From Vulcanococcus sp. (lineage in GTDB: Bacteria; Cyanobacteriota; Cyanobacteriia; PCC-6307; Cyanobiaceae), in NCBI GenBank assembly GCA_019264575.1, contig JAHUZV010000024.1, positions 124,001 through 188,000 of the forward strand: DNA of 64,000 nucleotides, in the 5' to 3' direction. A program made the translations under genes and the position numbers. Shown piece after piece: positions 32,369-41,983 of this stretch. Below the pieces are notes generated by a model. That model did no database searches. It was not told the origin of the DNA and worked only from the letters and a program-made list of their open reading frames with translations. Within the stretch, counting starts at the first letter, position 1. Each line of letters starts with the position of its first letter.

Positions 32369-34481
32369 GCGACCACAGCTCCATCAATTCGCGCTGGGCC
32401 AAGGGCCCTTCGGCTTCCGGGTTGCGCACCACATAGGTGCCGTCGGGTTGCATCAACCAGGCCTGCGGATCGTCGAGATAGAGCTGCATCAACCACTCCA
32501 GCTGCATGCAGAGGCTGCCGTCGAGCACCGGCACCACAGCTTCCACACGCCGATCCAGGTTGCGCGGCATCCAATCGGCACTGCCGAGGAACAGGTCTGG
32601 TTCGCCGGCATTGGCAAACCAGAACAAGCGTGAATGCTCCAGCAACCGTCCGATCACGCTGATCACGCGGATGTTGTCACTGATTCCTTCCACGCCGGGC
32701 CGCAGGCTGCACATGCCGCGCACCACCAGATCGATGCTCACTCCCGCCTGGGAAGCTTCATAGAGCAAGGAAATAATGCCTGGATCCACCAGCGCATTCA
32801 TCTTGGCTTTGATCGCTGCCGGTTTGCCGGCGCGGGCATGGTCGATCTCCCGTTGGATCAGCTCTTGCATTCGCCGCCGCAGCGTCACAGGGGCTACGAG
32901 CAGGCGCCGGAAGTGCTGCTGTTTGGAGAAGCCGGTGAGGTAGTTAAACAGATCCACCAGGTCGCTCACCAGATCGTCGTTGCAGCTGAGGATGCCGAGA
33001 TCGGTGTAGAGGCTGGATGTTTTCGAGTTGTAGTTGCCGGTGCCGATGTGGCAGTAGCCCTGCAGTTTCTCCTGTTCACGCCGCACCACCAAGGTGATCT
33101 TTGTGTGCGTTTTCAGGCCCAAAACCCCATACACCACATGCACGCCGGCCCGTTCAAGTTGCCGAGCCCATTGAATGTTGTTGTCTTCATCGAAGCGGGC
33201 TTTCAGCTCAACCAGGGTCATGACCTGCTTACCGTTTTCGGCGGCACGGATCAGCGCTGCGATGATCGGCGAGTTTTTCGACACCCGATAGAGGGTCATC
33301 TTGATCGCCAGCACGTGGGGATCGTCGGCGGCCTGGTTGATGAATTCCTCCACGGATGTGGTGAACAGATCAAAGGGGTGATGCAGCGGCACATCACCCC
33401 GCCGAATCACCCGGAAGATGCTTTCAAAATCCTGATACTGCAGCGAGCCATCTTCGAGCTGGCTGCTCTGGGTGGTGCGCAGTTGTAGCGGTGTTCTGCC
33501 CCGGAAGGGTGCGTCTTTGAGCTGTGGCGCCTCGATCGCCAGCAGGCCCATCAGATCATCAAGACCCAGGGGGCCGTTGATGCGGAACACATCGAAATCA
33601 TCCACTTCCATGCCGCGCATCAGCTGCTCCACCAGCTCCAGGGGCATCTCATCGGCCACTTCCAGCCGCACCACTTCACCGCCCATGCGCCGCTTGCGCA
33701 GGCCCTGCTCCAGGGCCTCCATGAGGTCGTCGGCTTCGAGCTCCCGTAGCTCGAGATCGGCATCGCGGGTGACGCGGAAGAAGTGATGCCCTTCGATCAG
33801 CATGCCCGGGAATAGCCGCTGCAGGTTGAACGCCACCAGCTGCTCAAGCGGTAAGCCCATGAACACCGGTTGGGGGGTACGGCCGCCGTGCAGCTCCGGC
33901 GGAATGCTCACGAACCGCGGCAGGTTCTTCTGTGGAATCTTGATGCGCGCGAACTGGCGTTGCCGGGTGTTGGGATCACGGATGGTGACCGCGATGTTCA
34001 GGCTGAGATTGCTAATGAAGGGGAATGGGTGCGCCGGATCCACGGCCAACGGTGTGAGCACCGGGAACACGGATGTCTGGAAATAACTATTGGCCCAGTC
34101 TTTCTGTTTGCGCGAGAGCTGTTCGTAGTCGAGCAACAGGATTCCTTGCTCTGCCAGGTTGGTTTTGAGACGCCCTCGGTAGTGATCCTGCTGCTGCTGG
34201 AGCAGTGGTTCAAGCTGGCGGCGGATCTGATCGAGCTGTTGCCTTGGTGTGAGGCCATCTTCACTGAGTGCTTGTACGCCGGCATGCAGTTGTGACTGCA
34301 GAGAGGCCACCCGCACCATGAAGAATTCATCCAGGTTGTTGCTAAAGATGGCGCTGAACTTCGCCTGCTCCAGCAATGGGGTGCGGGGATTGAGGGCCTG
34401 GGCCAGGACACGCTGGTTGAAACGGATCCAGCTCAGCTCACGGTTGAGATACAGCTCCTGAGGCAGCTGAGCCGGTGCCAT
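32229..34481 (-). CDS. ppk1: Polyphosphate kinase 1
   Basis: This 750-residue enzyme shows the PPK1 order: N-terminal LYLNRELSWIRFNQRVLAQA, SNNLDEFFMVRV, the H-domain, then the catalytic domain with VELKARFDEDNNI, the autophosphorylated His in GLKTHTKITLVVRRE, and HIGTGNYNSKTSSLYTD. It reversibly makes polyphosphate from ATP. ATG 34481 is chosen (upstream codons are unconserved). The last 45 or so residues form an Ala/Thr/Pro-rich tail encoded entirely within the antisense overlap with the GT39 gene. The phosphorus genes around it suit a storage role. Confidence 0.95.
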   Translation of the reverse strand: MAPAQLPQELYLNRELSWIRFNQRVLAQALNPRTPLLEQAKFSAIFSNNLDEFFMVRVASLQSQLHAGVQALSEDGLTPRQQLDQIRRQLEPLLQQQQDHYRGRLKTNLAEQGILLLDYEQLSRKQKDWANSYFQTSVFPVLTPLAVDPAHPFPFISNLSLNIAVTIRDPNTRQRQFARIKIPQKNLPRFVSIPPELHGGRTPQPVFMGLPLEQLVAFNLQRLFPGMLIEGHHFFRVTRDADLELRELEADDLMEALEQGLRKRRMGGEVVRLEVADEMPLELVEQLMRGMEVDDFDVFRINGPLGLDDLMGLLAIEAPQLKDAPFRGRTPLQLRTTQSSQLEDGSLQYQDFESIFRVIRRGDVPLHHPFDLFTTSVEEFINQAADDPHVLAIKMTLYRVSKNSPIIAALIRAAENGKQVMTLVELKARFDEDNNIQWARQLERAGVHVVYGVLGLKTHTKITLVVRREQEKLQGYCHIGTGNYNSKTSSLYTDLGILSCNDDLVSDLVDLFNYLTGFSKQQHFRRLLVAPVTLRRRMQELIQREIDHARAGKPAAIKAKMNALVDPGIISLLYEASQAGVSIDLVVRGMCSLRPGVEGISDNIRVISVIGRLLEHSRLFWFANAGEPDLFLGSADWMPRNLDRRVEAVVPVLDGSLCMQLEWLMQLYLDDPQAWLMQPDGTYVVRNPEAEGPLAQRELMELWSLRNAPGEAPARLASTPGAAATAVPCDPAATDLTTTGQTAPADQPVG

Positions 34482-34531
34482 GGATCGCCTGGTGAGTGGT
34501 TCTGTTGTAAGGGTGTGAGGTTGTGCGCAGG

Positions 34532-34843
34532 TTATGGATCGGTTGGCCTGAGCAGTCGCCTCAGCCGAACTGCCACATCCCAGCACCGGGTGGATTCCGG
34601 ATGGTCTTGCTCCTCGCTCGACACATTGATGTGGCACAGGCTGGAGCGTGAATCCTTCCAGTGCAGTGTCACCACCACCGCCTCTGATTGGCTGTGGCGC
34701 GGCACTCCTACTTCCCGCAGCAGCAGATACCCTTCACGGCATTGCCGGCGTTGCAGCTCCAGATCGAGGCTGCTAGCGATCAAGGGTCGCAGGCGCAGGA
34801 TGCTGTCCTGATGCACCTTGGCCGTCCACGCGAGTTTTGGCAT
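34532..34843 (-). CDS. Hypothetical protein upstream of ppk1
   Basis: The frame from ATG 34843 encodes 103 residues of mixed helix/strand character (LRLRPLIASSLDLELQRRQC..., VVVTLHWKDSRSSLCHINVS). It has no signal and no known motif. It lies 50 nt upstream of ppk1 on the same strand and may be in its transcript. A longer frame exists to 35002 but would overlap the divergent phosphatase start. Confidence 0.5.
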   Translation of the reverse strand: MPKLAWTAKVHQDSILRLRPLIASSLDLELQRRQCREGYLLLREVGVPRHSQSEAVVVTLHWKDSRSSLCHINVSSEEQDHPESTRCWDVAVRLRRLLRPTDP

Positions 34844-34977
34844 GGCGCTCGAGATGCCGGCCGTGTCCACTTTGGTTGGCGCCCACCATGACTGCTGGGT
34901 GTTGCATTGCACCGGCGGATGTCGCCGGCTTGATGGTCTGAGCCGGGAAGGCCTCCACACTGGGAGCAGATTGTTCC

Positions 34978-35592
34978 TTGCGTCGTTTGCGCGCGATTGC
35001 ACGACCCCTGAGCGGCTTGACGCTCACCCTCGCCGGATTGGCACTGGTGCCGCCGGTTCAGTCACGTCCGGCGCAGGTGTTGTTGATGCGCCATGGTCAT
35101 AAAGATCCCGCGGGTCATCACTACAACCTCTCGCCGGCGGGCTTTCAGCGCGCCCAGGCTCTGGCGAGCGTGATTCCGGCCTGCTTCGGCACGCCGACGC
35201 AGATCACCACCTTTGCGTTCAATCCAGATACCAGCAAGAACGCCCGTAGCTACCAAACGGCGGTTCCTCTCGCTGTGGCGAGCGGCGTGAACATTCGCTT
35301 GGATCGCACGTCGTTGCTGGATTCCAAGCGCTCTGGGCAACGACTGCTGCAGGACCTCACCCTGCAGGGAGGTCTGTTGGTTCTGTTCTGGGAGCATCGC
35401 CATCTGCCCGAGCTGGCTGCAGGCCTGGGATGGCCGGCGATGCCCCCCATCGCCGACGACGATTTCGACACGCTTTACCGCTTCACGTATCCCCAAGACT
35501 CCGCGGTGCCGTTGGTCACGCGCTACAGCCAGTCTGGGCTGCTCGATGGTTCGCAGCGCTGTTCCGCTCTTGTTCCCCTTGCACGCCAATGA
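34978..35592 (+). CDS. Exported histidine phosphatase-family protein
   Basis: This 204-residue protein starts at TTG with a basic n-region and hydrophobic signal (RRLRAIARPLSGLTLTLAGL). It is followed by VLLMRHGHKD, the RHG catalytic His motif of phosphoglycerate-mutase-like phosphatases, and a later GLLVLFWEHRHLPELA carrying the second His. It probably hydrolyses phosphate esters outside the cytoplasm. The stop overlaps the acid phosphatase start by 4 nt, so the two phosphatases are coupled. Confidence 0.7.
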   Translation: MRRLRAIARPLSGLTLTLAGLALVPPVQSRPAQVLLMRHGHKDPAGHHYNLSPAGFQRAQALASVIPACFGTPTQITTFAFNPDTSKNARSYQTAVPLAVASGVNIRLDRTSLLDSKRSGQRLLQDLTLQGGLLVLFWEHRHLPELAAGLGWPAMPPIADDDFDTLYRFTYPQDSAVPLVTRYSQSGLLDGSQRCSALVPLARQ

Positions 35593-36356
35593 TCTTTTCT
35601 CGCGCTAGTTACGTTGCACTCCAATCGTGCATCGCCTCCCTGGCGGTGATAGCGGTTTTCGTGCCCCCCGTTGGTGTGCGAGCTCAAGGAGCCTCCTCTG
35701 CTGGCGACTCGGTGGTGCTCAATCCTGATCCCCTGAGCCGGGTTGTGGGTTTGCCACCTGCCCCGGAGAGTGCTGCGGCCAGGGAAGATCTTGCGATCCT
35801 GCTTTGGTTGCAGAACGCTCGCACGCCAGAGATGGAGGCCAACGCCTGGTTGCTGCTGGAGCGCAATCTGGGCAGCTTCAGCCGTGCGCTGGGGGTTGAC
35901 ATGGCCAAATCCACCCCTCAAATCAATGCAGCATTGAAGAGGTTTCTGATTCCCGTTGATGCGGTGATGGGCAATCTCAAGAACCGCTATCAGCGCCCAC
36001 GGCCATTTATCGCTGAATCACAGATCCAGCCCTGCCTGCCTCGCGAGCAGGGATTTTCCTTTCCCTCTGGCCACTCCACCTGGTATCGGGCTGCGTCTGA
36101 ACTGTTGGCTGATCTCCTGCCGGAACGACGCACGCGTTTGGTGGCCGTTGGTAGCCATGGCGGTAATAGCCGTGTGCTTTGCGGTGTTCACTACCCAAGT
36201 GACGTCCAGGCCGGTCAGCGACTGGGTGTGGCTGCCGCAGCTCAGCTGATCGCCAGCCCGCAATGGAGAGCATTCAAGGCGGATCCCGCTGTAATGGCCG
36301 AAGTGGAAGCGATCCGCCAGGTGACTGATCGTGCCCTTCCTCAACTGGTGCGCTGA
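35589..36356 (+). CDS. Class A-type acid phosphatase (PAP2 superfamily)
   Basis: The product has a signal peptide and the three PAP2 phosphatase motifs: KNRYQRPRPF (motif 1, KxxxxxxRP type), FSFPSGHST (motif 2) and SRVLCGVHYPSDVQAG (motif 3, SRxxxxxHxxxD). This arrangement is that of bacterial class A nonspecific acid phosphatases (PhoN-like), which release phosphate from organic esters in the periplasm. Length is 255 residues, usual for the family. ATG 35589 overlaps the upstream phosphatase stop. Confidence 0.85.
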   Translation: MIFSRASYVALQSCIASLAVIAVFVPPVGVRAQGASSAGDSVVLNPDPLSRVVGLPPAPESAAAREDLAILLWLQNARTPEMEANAWLLLERNLGSFSRALGVDMAKSTPQINAALKRFLIPVDAVMGNLKNRYQRPRPFIAESQIQPCLPREQGFSFPSGHSTWYRAASELLADLLPERRTRLVAVGSHGGNSRVLCGVHYPSDVQAGQRLGVAAAAQLIASPQWRAFKADPAVMAEVEAIRQVTDRALPQLVR

Positions 36357-36439
36357 GGCGCGTGCCGTTGGGCTGTGTTGCAAAGCACAGGCCCGCCGGT
36401 GTCACCTCAATACCTTCGGCCTATCCGCCTCTGTGCAGC

Positions 36440-37897
36440 ATGGCCGAGCGCTTTTTTCTAGAGCTTGAGTCGCCTGAAACCGCCACATGGCCTCATGTTG
36501 TGGTGGTGGGCGGTGGTTTTGCTGGTCTGAGGGTGTGCCGCGCACTCAAGGGCGCGAAGGTGCGGGTCACCTTGATTGACAAACGCAATTTCAACCTGTT
36601 CGCGCCACTTCTCTATCAAGTCGCCACGGGATTGGTGTCGCGGGGGGATGTGGCGATTCCGTTGCGCATGCTGGTGGGAGAGCAGGCCAATCTGCAGATC
36701 CTTCTCGGCGAAGTGCGCGAGATCGATCCCATTGAGCGCAGCATTGGCTTCAACGGCACCCACCTGCGCTACGACCATCTCGTGCTGGCAACAGGTTCCG
36801 GCAGCACCTATCTCGGCCATGAGGAATGGCGTGCGCTAGCGCCGCCGATGAAGATCCTCGAGCACGCCGAGGAGATCCGCCGCCGCCTCTTGATGGCCTT
36901 GGAGGAAGCAGAGCGCACCGTGGATGCCAAGCAGCGCCAGTTTCTTCAGACCGTCGTGGTGGTGGGCAGCGACCCCTCCGGCTGTGAATTGGCCGGCTCG
37001 GTCGCCGAGCTGATGCGCCGTGCCCTCGCCAAGGATTTCCGCCGGGTTGATCCGGATCAAACCCGCGTGGTCCTCGTGGTGTCAGGAGGGCGGGTGCTGA
37101 AGGAGTTGCCTGACGTGCTCTCAGACGCGGCTGAAGCCGACCTGCGCGCCAAGGGGATTGAGCTTGTGCCCGGGCGAGTGACCTCCATGCAACCCGGTGA
37201 AGTGGTGATCCGCTGCGCCGATGGCGAAGAGCGGGCGCTGCAGGCGGCCAATGTGTTCTGGACGGCGGGTGTGCGCGCATCCAAGCTCGGCCAGAGGCTG
37301 GCGGATGCCACCGGTTGCAGCTTGGATCGCGGCGGCCGGGTGATCGTGGAACCAGATTTCTCGATCCCCGGTCATCCGGAGATCCGTGTGGTTGGGGATC
37401 TCTGCCACTACGGCCATGCCAGGGCAGATGGGCAGGCGATCCCTGGTATGGCTGGCCCTGCCACCCAGATGGGCCAGTGGGTGGGCCGGGATATCCGCGC
37501 CCAGGTGGAGGGCCGCAGCCATCAGCCCTTCCGCTACGTGGATTTCGGAACCATGGCGGTGCTTGGCCGCCTCAGCGCTGTAGCCAACCTGCGCGGTTTC
37601 AAACTGGCCGGCTTCCCCGGCTGGGTGCTCTGGGCACTGGCCCACCTGGCCTTCATGCCCGACGACGAGAACCGCATCACCTTGCTGGTGAAGTGGCTGT
37701 GGGCGATCGTGAGTGAACAGCGCAGTTCGCTGTTGATTACCGGCCTGCCCAACGATGTGCAACCCGGGCAGGGCAATGCCCCTTTCCCGATGGGTTGGGA
37801 GAATGAACCTTCGTTTGCTGATCTGCTGGGCCCGATGGCAGAGGCCGTTGAGCAGCATCAGTTGCGAGAGCAACAAAAAGCCTTGAGCGAATGTTGA
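36440..37897 (+). CDS. Type II NAD(P)H dehydrogenase-like FAD protein
   Basis: This 485-residue flavoprotein has N-terminal FAD motif HVVVVGGGFAGLRVCRALKG, NFNLFAPLLYQVATG and a second nucleotide site VVVVGSDPSGCELAGSVAEL, in which GSDPSG replaces the usual GGGPTG. It ends with the FAD-binding GDL and a hydrophobic C-terminal helix region (GWVLWALAHLAFM) typical of membrane-associated NDH-2/NdbB. It passes electrons from NAD(P)H to quinone. ATG 36440 starts just before the conserved region. It lies 83 nt after the acid phosphatase gene. Confidence 0.85.
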   Translation: MAERFFLELESPETATWPHVVVVGGGFAGLRVCRALKGAKVRVTLIDKRNFNLFAPLLYQVATGLVSRGDVAIPLRMLVGEQANLQILLGEVREIDPIERSIGFNGTHLRYDHLVLATGSGSTYLGHEEWRALAPPMKILEHAEEIRRRLLMALEEAERTVDAKQRQFLQTVVVVGSDPSGCELAGSVAELMRRALAKDFRRVDPDQTRVVLVVSGGRVLKELPDVLSDAAEADLRAKGIELVPGRVTSMQPGEVVIRCADGEERALQAANVFWTAGVRASKLGQRLADATGCSLDRGGRVIVEPDFSIPGHPEIRVVGDLCHYGHARADGQAIPGMAGPATQMGQWVGRDIRAQVEGRSHQPFRYVDFGTMAVLGRLSAVANLRGFKLAGFPGWVLWALAHLAFMPDDENRITLLVKWLWAIVSEQRSSLLITGLPNDVQPGQGNAPFPMGWENEPSFADLLGPMAEAVEQHQLREQQKALSEC

Positions 37898-37903
37898 CCG
37901 GGC

Positions 37904-37922
37904 CTTAACGCAGCACTCAACC
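37904..37922 (+). promoter_or_regulatory. Candidate Pho box upstream of MFS carrier
   Basis: CTTAACGC-agc-ACTCAACC is an 11-nt-spaced repeat. The first half is good and the second degenerate. It lies 35 nt before the MFS start, directly after the NDH-2 stop. Confidence 0.5.
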
Positions 37923-37957
37923 ACTCTTGCCATGGTCGAGGAGTCACCTCTTCGTCC

Positions 37958-39394
37958 ATGGGCCATCCCAAGAGCGTTCAGGCTTTCATCGAGGAGATTC
38001 CCAGCTGGGATGACGGCGACCATCTGGCGGGTCCGCCGTTGTCGTCGATGCAGTGGCTGGTTTGGGCCCTCGCCACGGCGGGCAAATTTTTTGAGGGCAT
38101 GATCGTCTTCATGCAGGGTGTTGGTCTCCCCCTGATCAGTGAGCAGTTTTCTCTCACGGATCTGGATAAGGGCTTCATCACAGCGGCCACCCTCGCCGGC
38201 ATCCTCTTCGGTGCCTTGTTTTTGGGTGGTCTGGCCGATCGGCTTGGCCGAAAGCCTGTGTTCATCGGCGAGATGGTGCTGCTGCTCCTGGCGTTGTTGG
38301 TAGCGGCTCTGGCTCCCTCCAAGCAGGTGTTGATAGGCAGCCTTTTTGTGACCGGATTGGCCCTTGGTGCCGATTACCCAACGGCACATCTGGTGATTTC
38401 GGAGAGCATCCCAGCGGCTGTTCGTGGTCGGCTGGTGCTCGGCGCCTTCAGTTTTCAAGCTGTTGGAGCTGTGCTCGGCACGGCGGTAGCCGCTGTGATT
38501 CTGGGTGCAAAGCCGGATCTAGAGGCATGGCGCCTGTTCTACCTGGTTCCTGTGATCCCGATTGCTGCGGTGATTTGGGGCCGTCTGTTCCTGCCGGAAA
38601 GCAGCCATTGGCTCGTCACCCGTGGCCTCACCACCAAAGCGGAAAAACAGCTTCGCAAGCTCCTGAATCGCCAGAACCTGCAGCTCAAGAGTGTGCAGGT
38701 TGAGTCTGAGTCGGGTCGTCCGACGCGTAAAGGCTCTTGGGATCAACTGTTCATCGGCAAATACCTGCGGGGCACGATCCTCGCTTCACTGCCTTGGTTT
38801 TTGCAGGATCTCTCCACCTACGGGATTGGCATTTTCACGCCGGTGATCATCGGTCTGGCCTTTGGCAAGGCCAGCCATGATCACAATGTGGCTTCGATCA
38901 TTCATGCGGATCTGATCGGTGCCCGCGGCACAGCGCTGATCGATGTGGGCTTTCTGGTAGGGATCGCGGTAGCGATCACACTGGCGGATCGCTGGGGCCG
39001 TATCCCACTGCAGGTGATCGGTTTCATCGGCTGTGCCCTTGGTTTGTTCCTCGCGGCTTTGGGTGGCGGCGGGGATCAGTCCACCGATCACCTGGTGTTG
39101 ATCGTGGCGGGCTTTCTGGTGTTCCAGTTCATGACCAATTTCGGCCCTAACGCCACCACCTACCTCTTGGCTGGCGAGGTGTTCCCAACGCGCATCCGCG
39201 GGCTGGGAGCGGGTTTCGCAGCCGCCAGCGGCAAGGTGGGCGCTGTGCTTACCGCCTTCTTCTTTCCCACGTTGCTGAAGGCTTGGGGCACCGAGCGCTT
39301 GCTGATGGCTTTGGTGATCACCTCATTGCTGGGAGCGGTTGTCACCTGGTTCTACCGGATCGAAACCAAGGGTCTGGATATGGAAACGCTCTGA
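37958..39394 (+). CDS. MFS transporter, phosphate:H+ symporter-like
   Basis: This is a 478-residue, about 12-helix carrier with sugar-porter/PHS signatures: GGLADRLGRKPVFIGEMVLL, the loop-4 segment GADYPTAHLVISESIPAAVR, PESSHWLVTRG before a large central loop, and AGEVFPTRIRGLGAGFAAAS. The GADYPLxA-like motif with an acidic residue is typical of Pho84-type phosphate symporters. A Pho box-like repeat upstream and the phosphate neighbourhood support phosphate or an organophosphate as substrate, which remains inference. Confidence 0.75.
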   Translation: MGHPKSVQAFIEEIPSWDDGDHLAGPPLSSMQWLVWALATAGKFFEGMIVFMQGVGLPLISEQFSLTDLDKGFITAATLAGILFGALFLGGLADRLGRKPVFIGEMVLLLLALLVAALAPSKQVLIGSLFVTGLALGADYPTAHLVISESIPAAVRGRLVLGAFSFQAVGAVLGTAVAAVILGAKPDLEAWRLFYLVPVIPIAAVIWGRLFLPESSHWLVTRGLTTKAEKQLRKLLNRQNLQLKSVQVESESGRPTRKGSWDQLFIGKYLRGTILASLPWFLQDLSTYGIGIFTPVIIGLAFGKASHDHNVASIIHADLIGARGTALIDVGFLVGIAVAITLADRWGRIPLQVIGFIGCALGLFLAALGGGGDQSTDHLVLIVAGFLVFQFMTNFGPNATTYLLAGEVFPTRIRGLGAGFAAASGKVGAVLTAFFFPTLLKAWGTERLLMALVITSLLGAVVTWFYRIETKGLDMETL

Positions 39395-39435
39395 GTTTGT
39401 GCCGTTCTTCTCATCCTGTTACCACCTGTTCTGCC

Positions 39436-41973
39436 ATGACCATCTCGCCTCAGGTTGCGGCACCCGCCAGTTATGGCGACGCTCAGCGCACCGGCCTCAC
39501 TGCCAATGACCTGTTTGAGGGGGTGACGGAGCACCTGTTTTTCAGCCAGGGTGCCAGCACCACCGCTCCCACTGATCACGATCTCTACATGGCCCTGAGC
39601 TATGCGGTGCGTGATCGACTCATGGCGCGGCATTTGGCTTACAAGGATCTGCAGCGGCTGCATCCAGCCAAATCGGTTGCCTATCTCTCCGCTGAATTCC
39701 TGATCGGCCCCCAGCTCGGCAACAACCTGCTGATGCTCGGCATCCGCGATGAGGCCCAGGTGGCCATGGCCCGCTTTGGCGTGAGCAACCTCGATCGCAT
39801 CTTGGCGGTGGAAGAGGAGCCCGGCTTGGGTAATGGCGGACTGGGCCGTTTAGCCGCGTGTTACGTGGAATCGCTGGCCAGCCTGGAGATCCCCGCCACC
39901 GGTTATGGCATCCGCTACGAATTTGGCATCTTCGATCAGCTGATCGAAAACGGTTGGCAGGTGGAGATCACCGATAAGTGGCTCAAGGGTGGATGGCCCT
40001 GGGAGGTGGTGTACCCCTACAAATCCTGCCGCGTGGGCTTTGGCGGCAGTACCCGCACCTATCACGACCGCGATGGGCGGCTGCGGGTGTGCTGGGAGCC
40101 GGCGGAGCCGGCACTTGGCATCCCCCACGATGTGCCGGTGCTCGGCTACGGGGTGAACACCTGCGGTCGGCTGCGCCTGTGGCGGGCGGTGGCCACCGAA
40201 AGTTTTGATTTCCGTGCTTTCAACAGTGGTGATTACCACGCTGCTGTGGAAGACAAGGTGAACAGCGAAACCCTCTCCAAGGTGCTGTATCCCAACGACG
40301 GAACAGATGCTGGTCGGCGCTTAAGGCTCAAACAACAGCACTTCTTTGTGAGCTGCTCCCTGCAGGACATGCTGCGCAGCCTGCTCGAGCGTGGCATCGC
40401 GATTGAAGAGTTTGAGAAACACTGGACGGTGCAGCTCAACGATACCCATCCAGCGATCGCCGTGGCCGAGCTGATGCGCCTGCTGGTGGATGAGCATCAG
40501 ATTGATTGGGATCAGGCCTGGGGGATCACCACCCGCTCGCTGGCTTACACCAATCACACCCTGTTGCCGGAAGCACTCGAGTGCTGGGGCCTTGAACTCT
40601 TCGGGAGTTTGCTACCGCGGCATCTTCAAATCATCTATGAACTGAATGGCCGCTTTCTGCAGCAGGTGCGGCTGCGATACCCCGGTCGCGACGACATTCT
40701 CAGCCGCGTGTCGCTCATTGATGAACGCGGCGGCAAGGCCGTGCGCATGGCGCATCTCGCTGCCCTGGGCTCCCACCACATCAACGGTGTGGCGGCCTTA
40801 CACAGCGAGCTGGTGCAGCGCGATCTCTTCCCCGATTTCGCTGCGCTCTGGCCGGAGAAGTTCACCAATGTGACCAATGGCGTCACCCCGCGGCGATGGC
40901 TGGCTCTGGCCAATCCTCCGCTGGCGGCCCTGCTCAGCGAACAACTGGGGCAAGCCTGGCCTGTGCAGCCGCAGCGCTGGCATGAGCTGGAGCTCCTGGC
41001 TGATGACTCCAACTTCCTGGAGCGCTGGGGTGGCTGCAAGCTGGCCGCCAAGCGTCAGCTCACCAACTTGATTGCTGAGCGCAATGGCTTGCTGGTGGAT
41101 CCCACATCCCTCTTTGATGTGCAGGTGAAGCGCATCCATGAATACAAGCGCCAGCATCTGAATGCGCTGCAGATTGTGGCCCGCTACCTGCGGATCAAGA
41201 AGGGCCTCACCGAGGGGATGGTGCCCCGAACGGTGGTGTTTGCCGGTAAAGCGGCGCCGGGTTACTACCTGGCCAAGCTGATCATCCGTTTGATCAATGG
41301 CATCGCCGATGTGGTGAATCGCGATCCTGAGTGCAAGGATCTGCTCAAGGTGGTGTTCCTGGCTGATTTCAATGTGAAGTTGGCGGAACGCATCTACCCG
41401 GCTGCCGACCTCTCGGAGCAGATTTCCACAGCAGGCCTAGAGGCTTCTGGCACCGGCAACATGAAATTCATGATGAATGGTGCGCTCACCTTGGGCACCC
41501 TCGATGGCGCCAATGTGGAAATCCTCGAACAGGTGGGCCCGGACCACTTTGAATTGTTTGGCCTCACCACGGATCAGGTAGCCGCCTGGCGTGTATCTGG
41601 CTACCGCCCCTGTGAGGTGCTCCAGGGTTCTCCGGTGCTTCAGGAGGTTTTCGAGCTGCTTTATTCCGGTCAGTTCAGCGAGGGAGACCGCGGTCTATTT
41701 GTGCCATTGCTTGATGGGTTGCTGCATTTGGATCCGTTCTTTGTGCTGGCGGATTTTGAGGCCTATGTGCAGGCGCAACGCCGCGTCGATGGCCGTTGGC
41801 TCGATCAGCGCGGCTGGCGGCATTCTTCGCTGATGAATACAGCCAGGAGTGGTTTCTTCTCATCTGATCGCTCAATCCAGGATTACGCCCACCGCATCTG
41901 GCACGTGGATCCGATGCCGGTGGAATTGGCTTGCTCATTGCCTGAGCAGACCACGCAACAGCCGTCCTCTTGA
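39436..41973 (+). CDS. glgP: Glycogen phosphorylase
   Basis: This 845-residue GT35 enzyme has ALSYAVRDRLMARHLAYKDL, EEEPGLGNGGLGRLAACYVE, GRFLQQVRLRYPGRD, NGVTPRRWL, and the PLP-site region EASGTGNMKFMMNGALTLGT with the cofactor Lys. It releases glucose-1-phosphate from glycogen using phosphate. ATG 39436 gives the normal length. It lies 41 nt after the MFS gene and 10 nt before the sigma factor gene, so the three may be one transcript coupling phosphate entry and glycogen use. Confidence 0.95.
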   Translation: MTISPQVAAPASYGDAQRTGLTANDLFEGVTEHLFFSQGASTTAPTDHDLYMALSYAVRDRLMARHLAYKDLQRLHPAKSVAYLSAEFLIGPQLGNNLLMLGIRDEAQVAMARFGVSNLDRILAVEEEPGLGNGGLGRLAACYVESLASLEIPATGYGIRYEFGIFDQLIENGWQVEITDKWLKGGWPWEVVYPYKSCRVGFGGSTRTYHDRDGRLRVCWEPAEPALGIPHDVPVLGYGVNTCGRLRLWRAVATESFDFRAFNSGDYHAAVEDKVNSETLSKVLYPNDGTDAGRRLRLKQQHFFVSCSLQDMLRSLLERGIAIEEFEKHWTVQLNDTHPAIAVAELMRLLVDEHQIDWDQAWGITTRSLAYTNHTLLPEALECWGLELFGSLLPRHLQIIYELNGRFLQQVRLRYPGRDDILSRVSLIDERGGKAVRMAHLAALGSHHINGVAALHSELVQRDLFPDFAALWPEKFTNVTNGVTPRRWLALANPPLAALLSEQLGQAWPVQPQRWHELELLADDSNFLERWGGCKLAAKRQLTNLIAERNGLLVDPTSLFDVQVKRIHEYKRQHLNALQIVARYLRIKKGLTEGMVPRTVVFAGKAAPGYYLAKLIIRLINGIADVVNRDPECKDLLKVVFLADFNVKLAERIYPAADLSEQISTAGLEASGTGNMKFMMNGALTLGTLDGANVEILEQVGPDHFELFGLTTDQVAAWRVSGYRPCEVLQGSPVLQEVFELLYSGQFSEGDRGLFVPLLDGLLHLDPFFVLADFEAYVQAQRRVDGRWLDQRGWRHSSLMNTARSGFFSSDRSIQDYAHRIWHVDPMPVELACSLPEQTTQQPSS

Positions 41974-41983
41974 GCCTGTGTTC

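Noticed and set aside
37121..38458. 445-codon minus-strand frame opposite the NDH-2 and MFS genes
   Set aside because: Spans two genes and an intergenic Pho box and has no recognisable domain.
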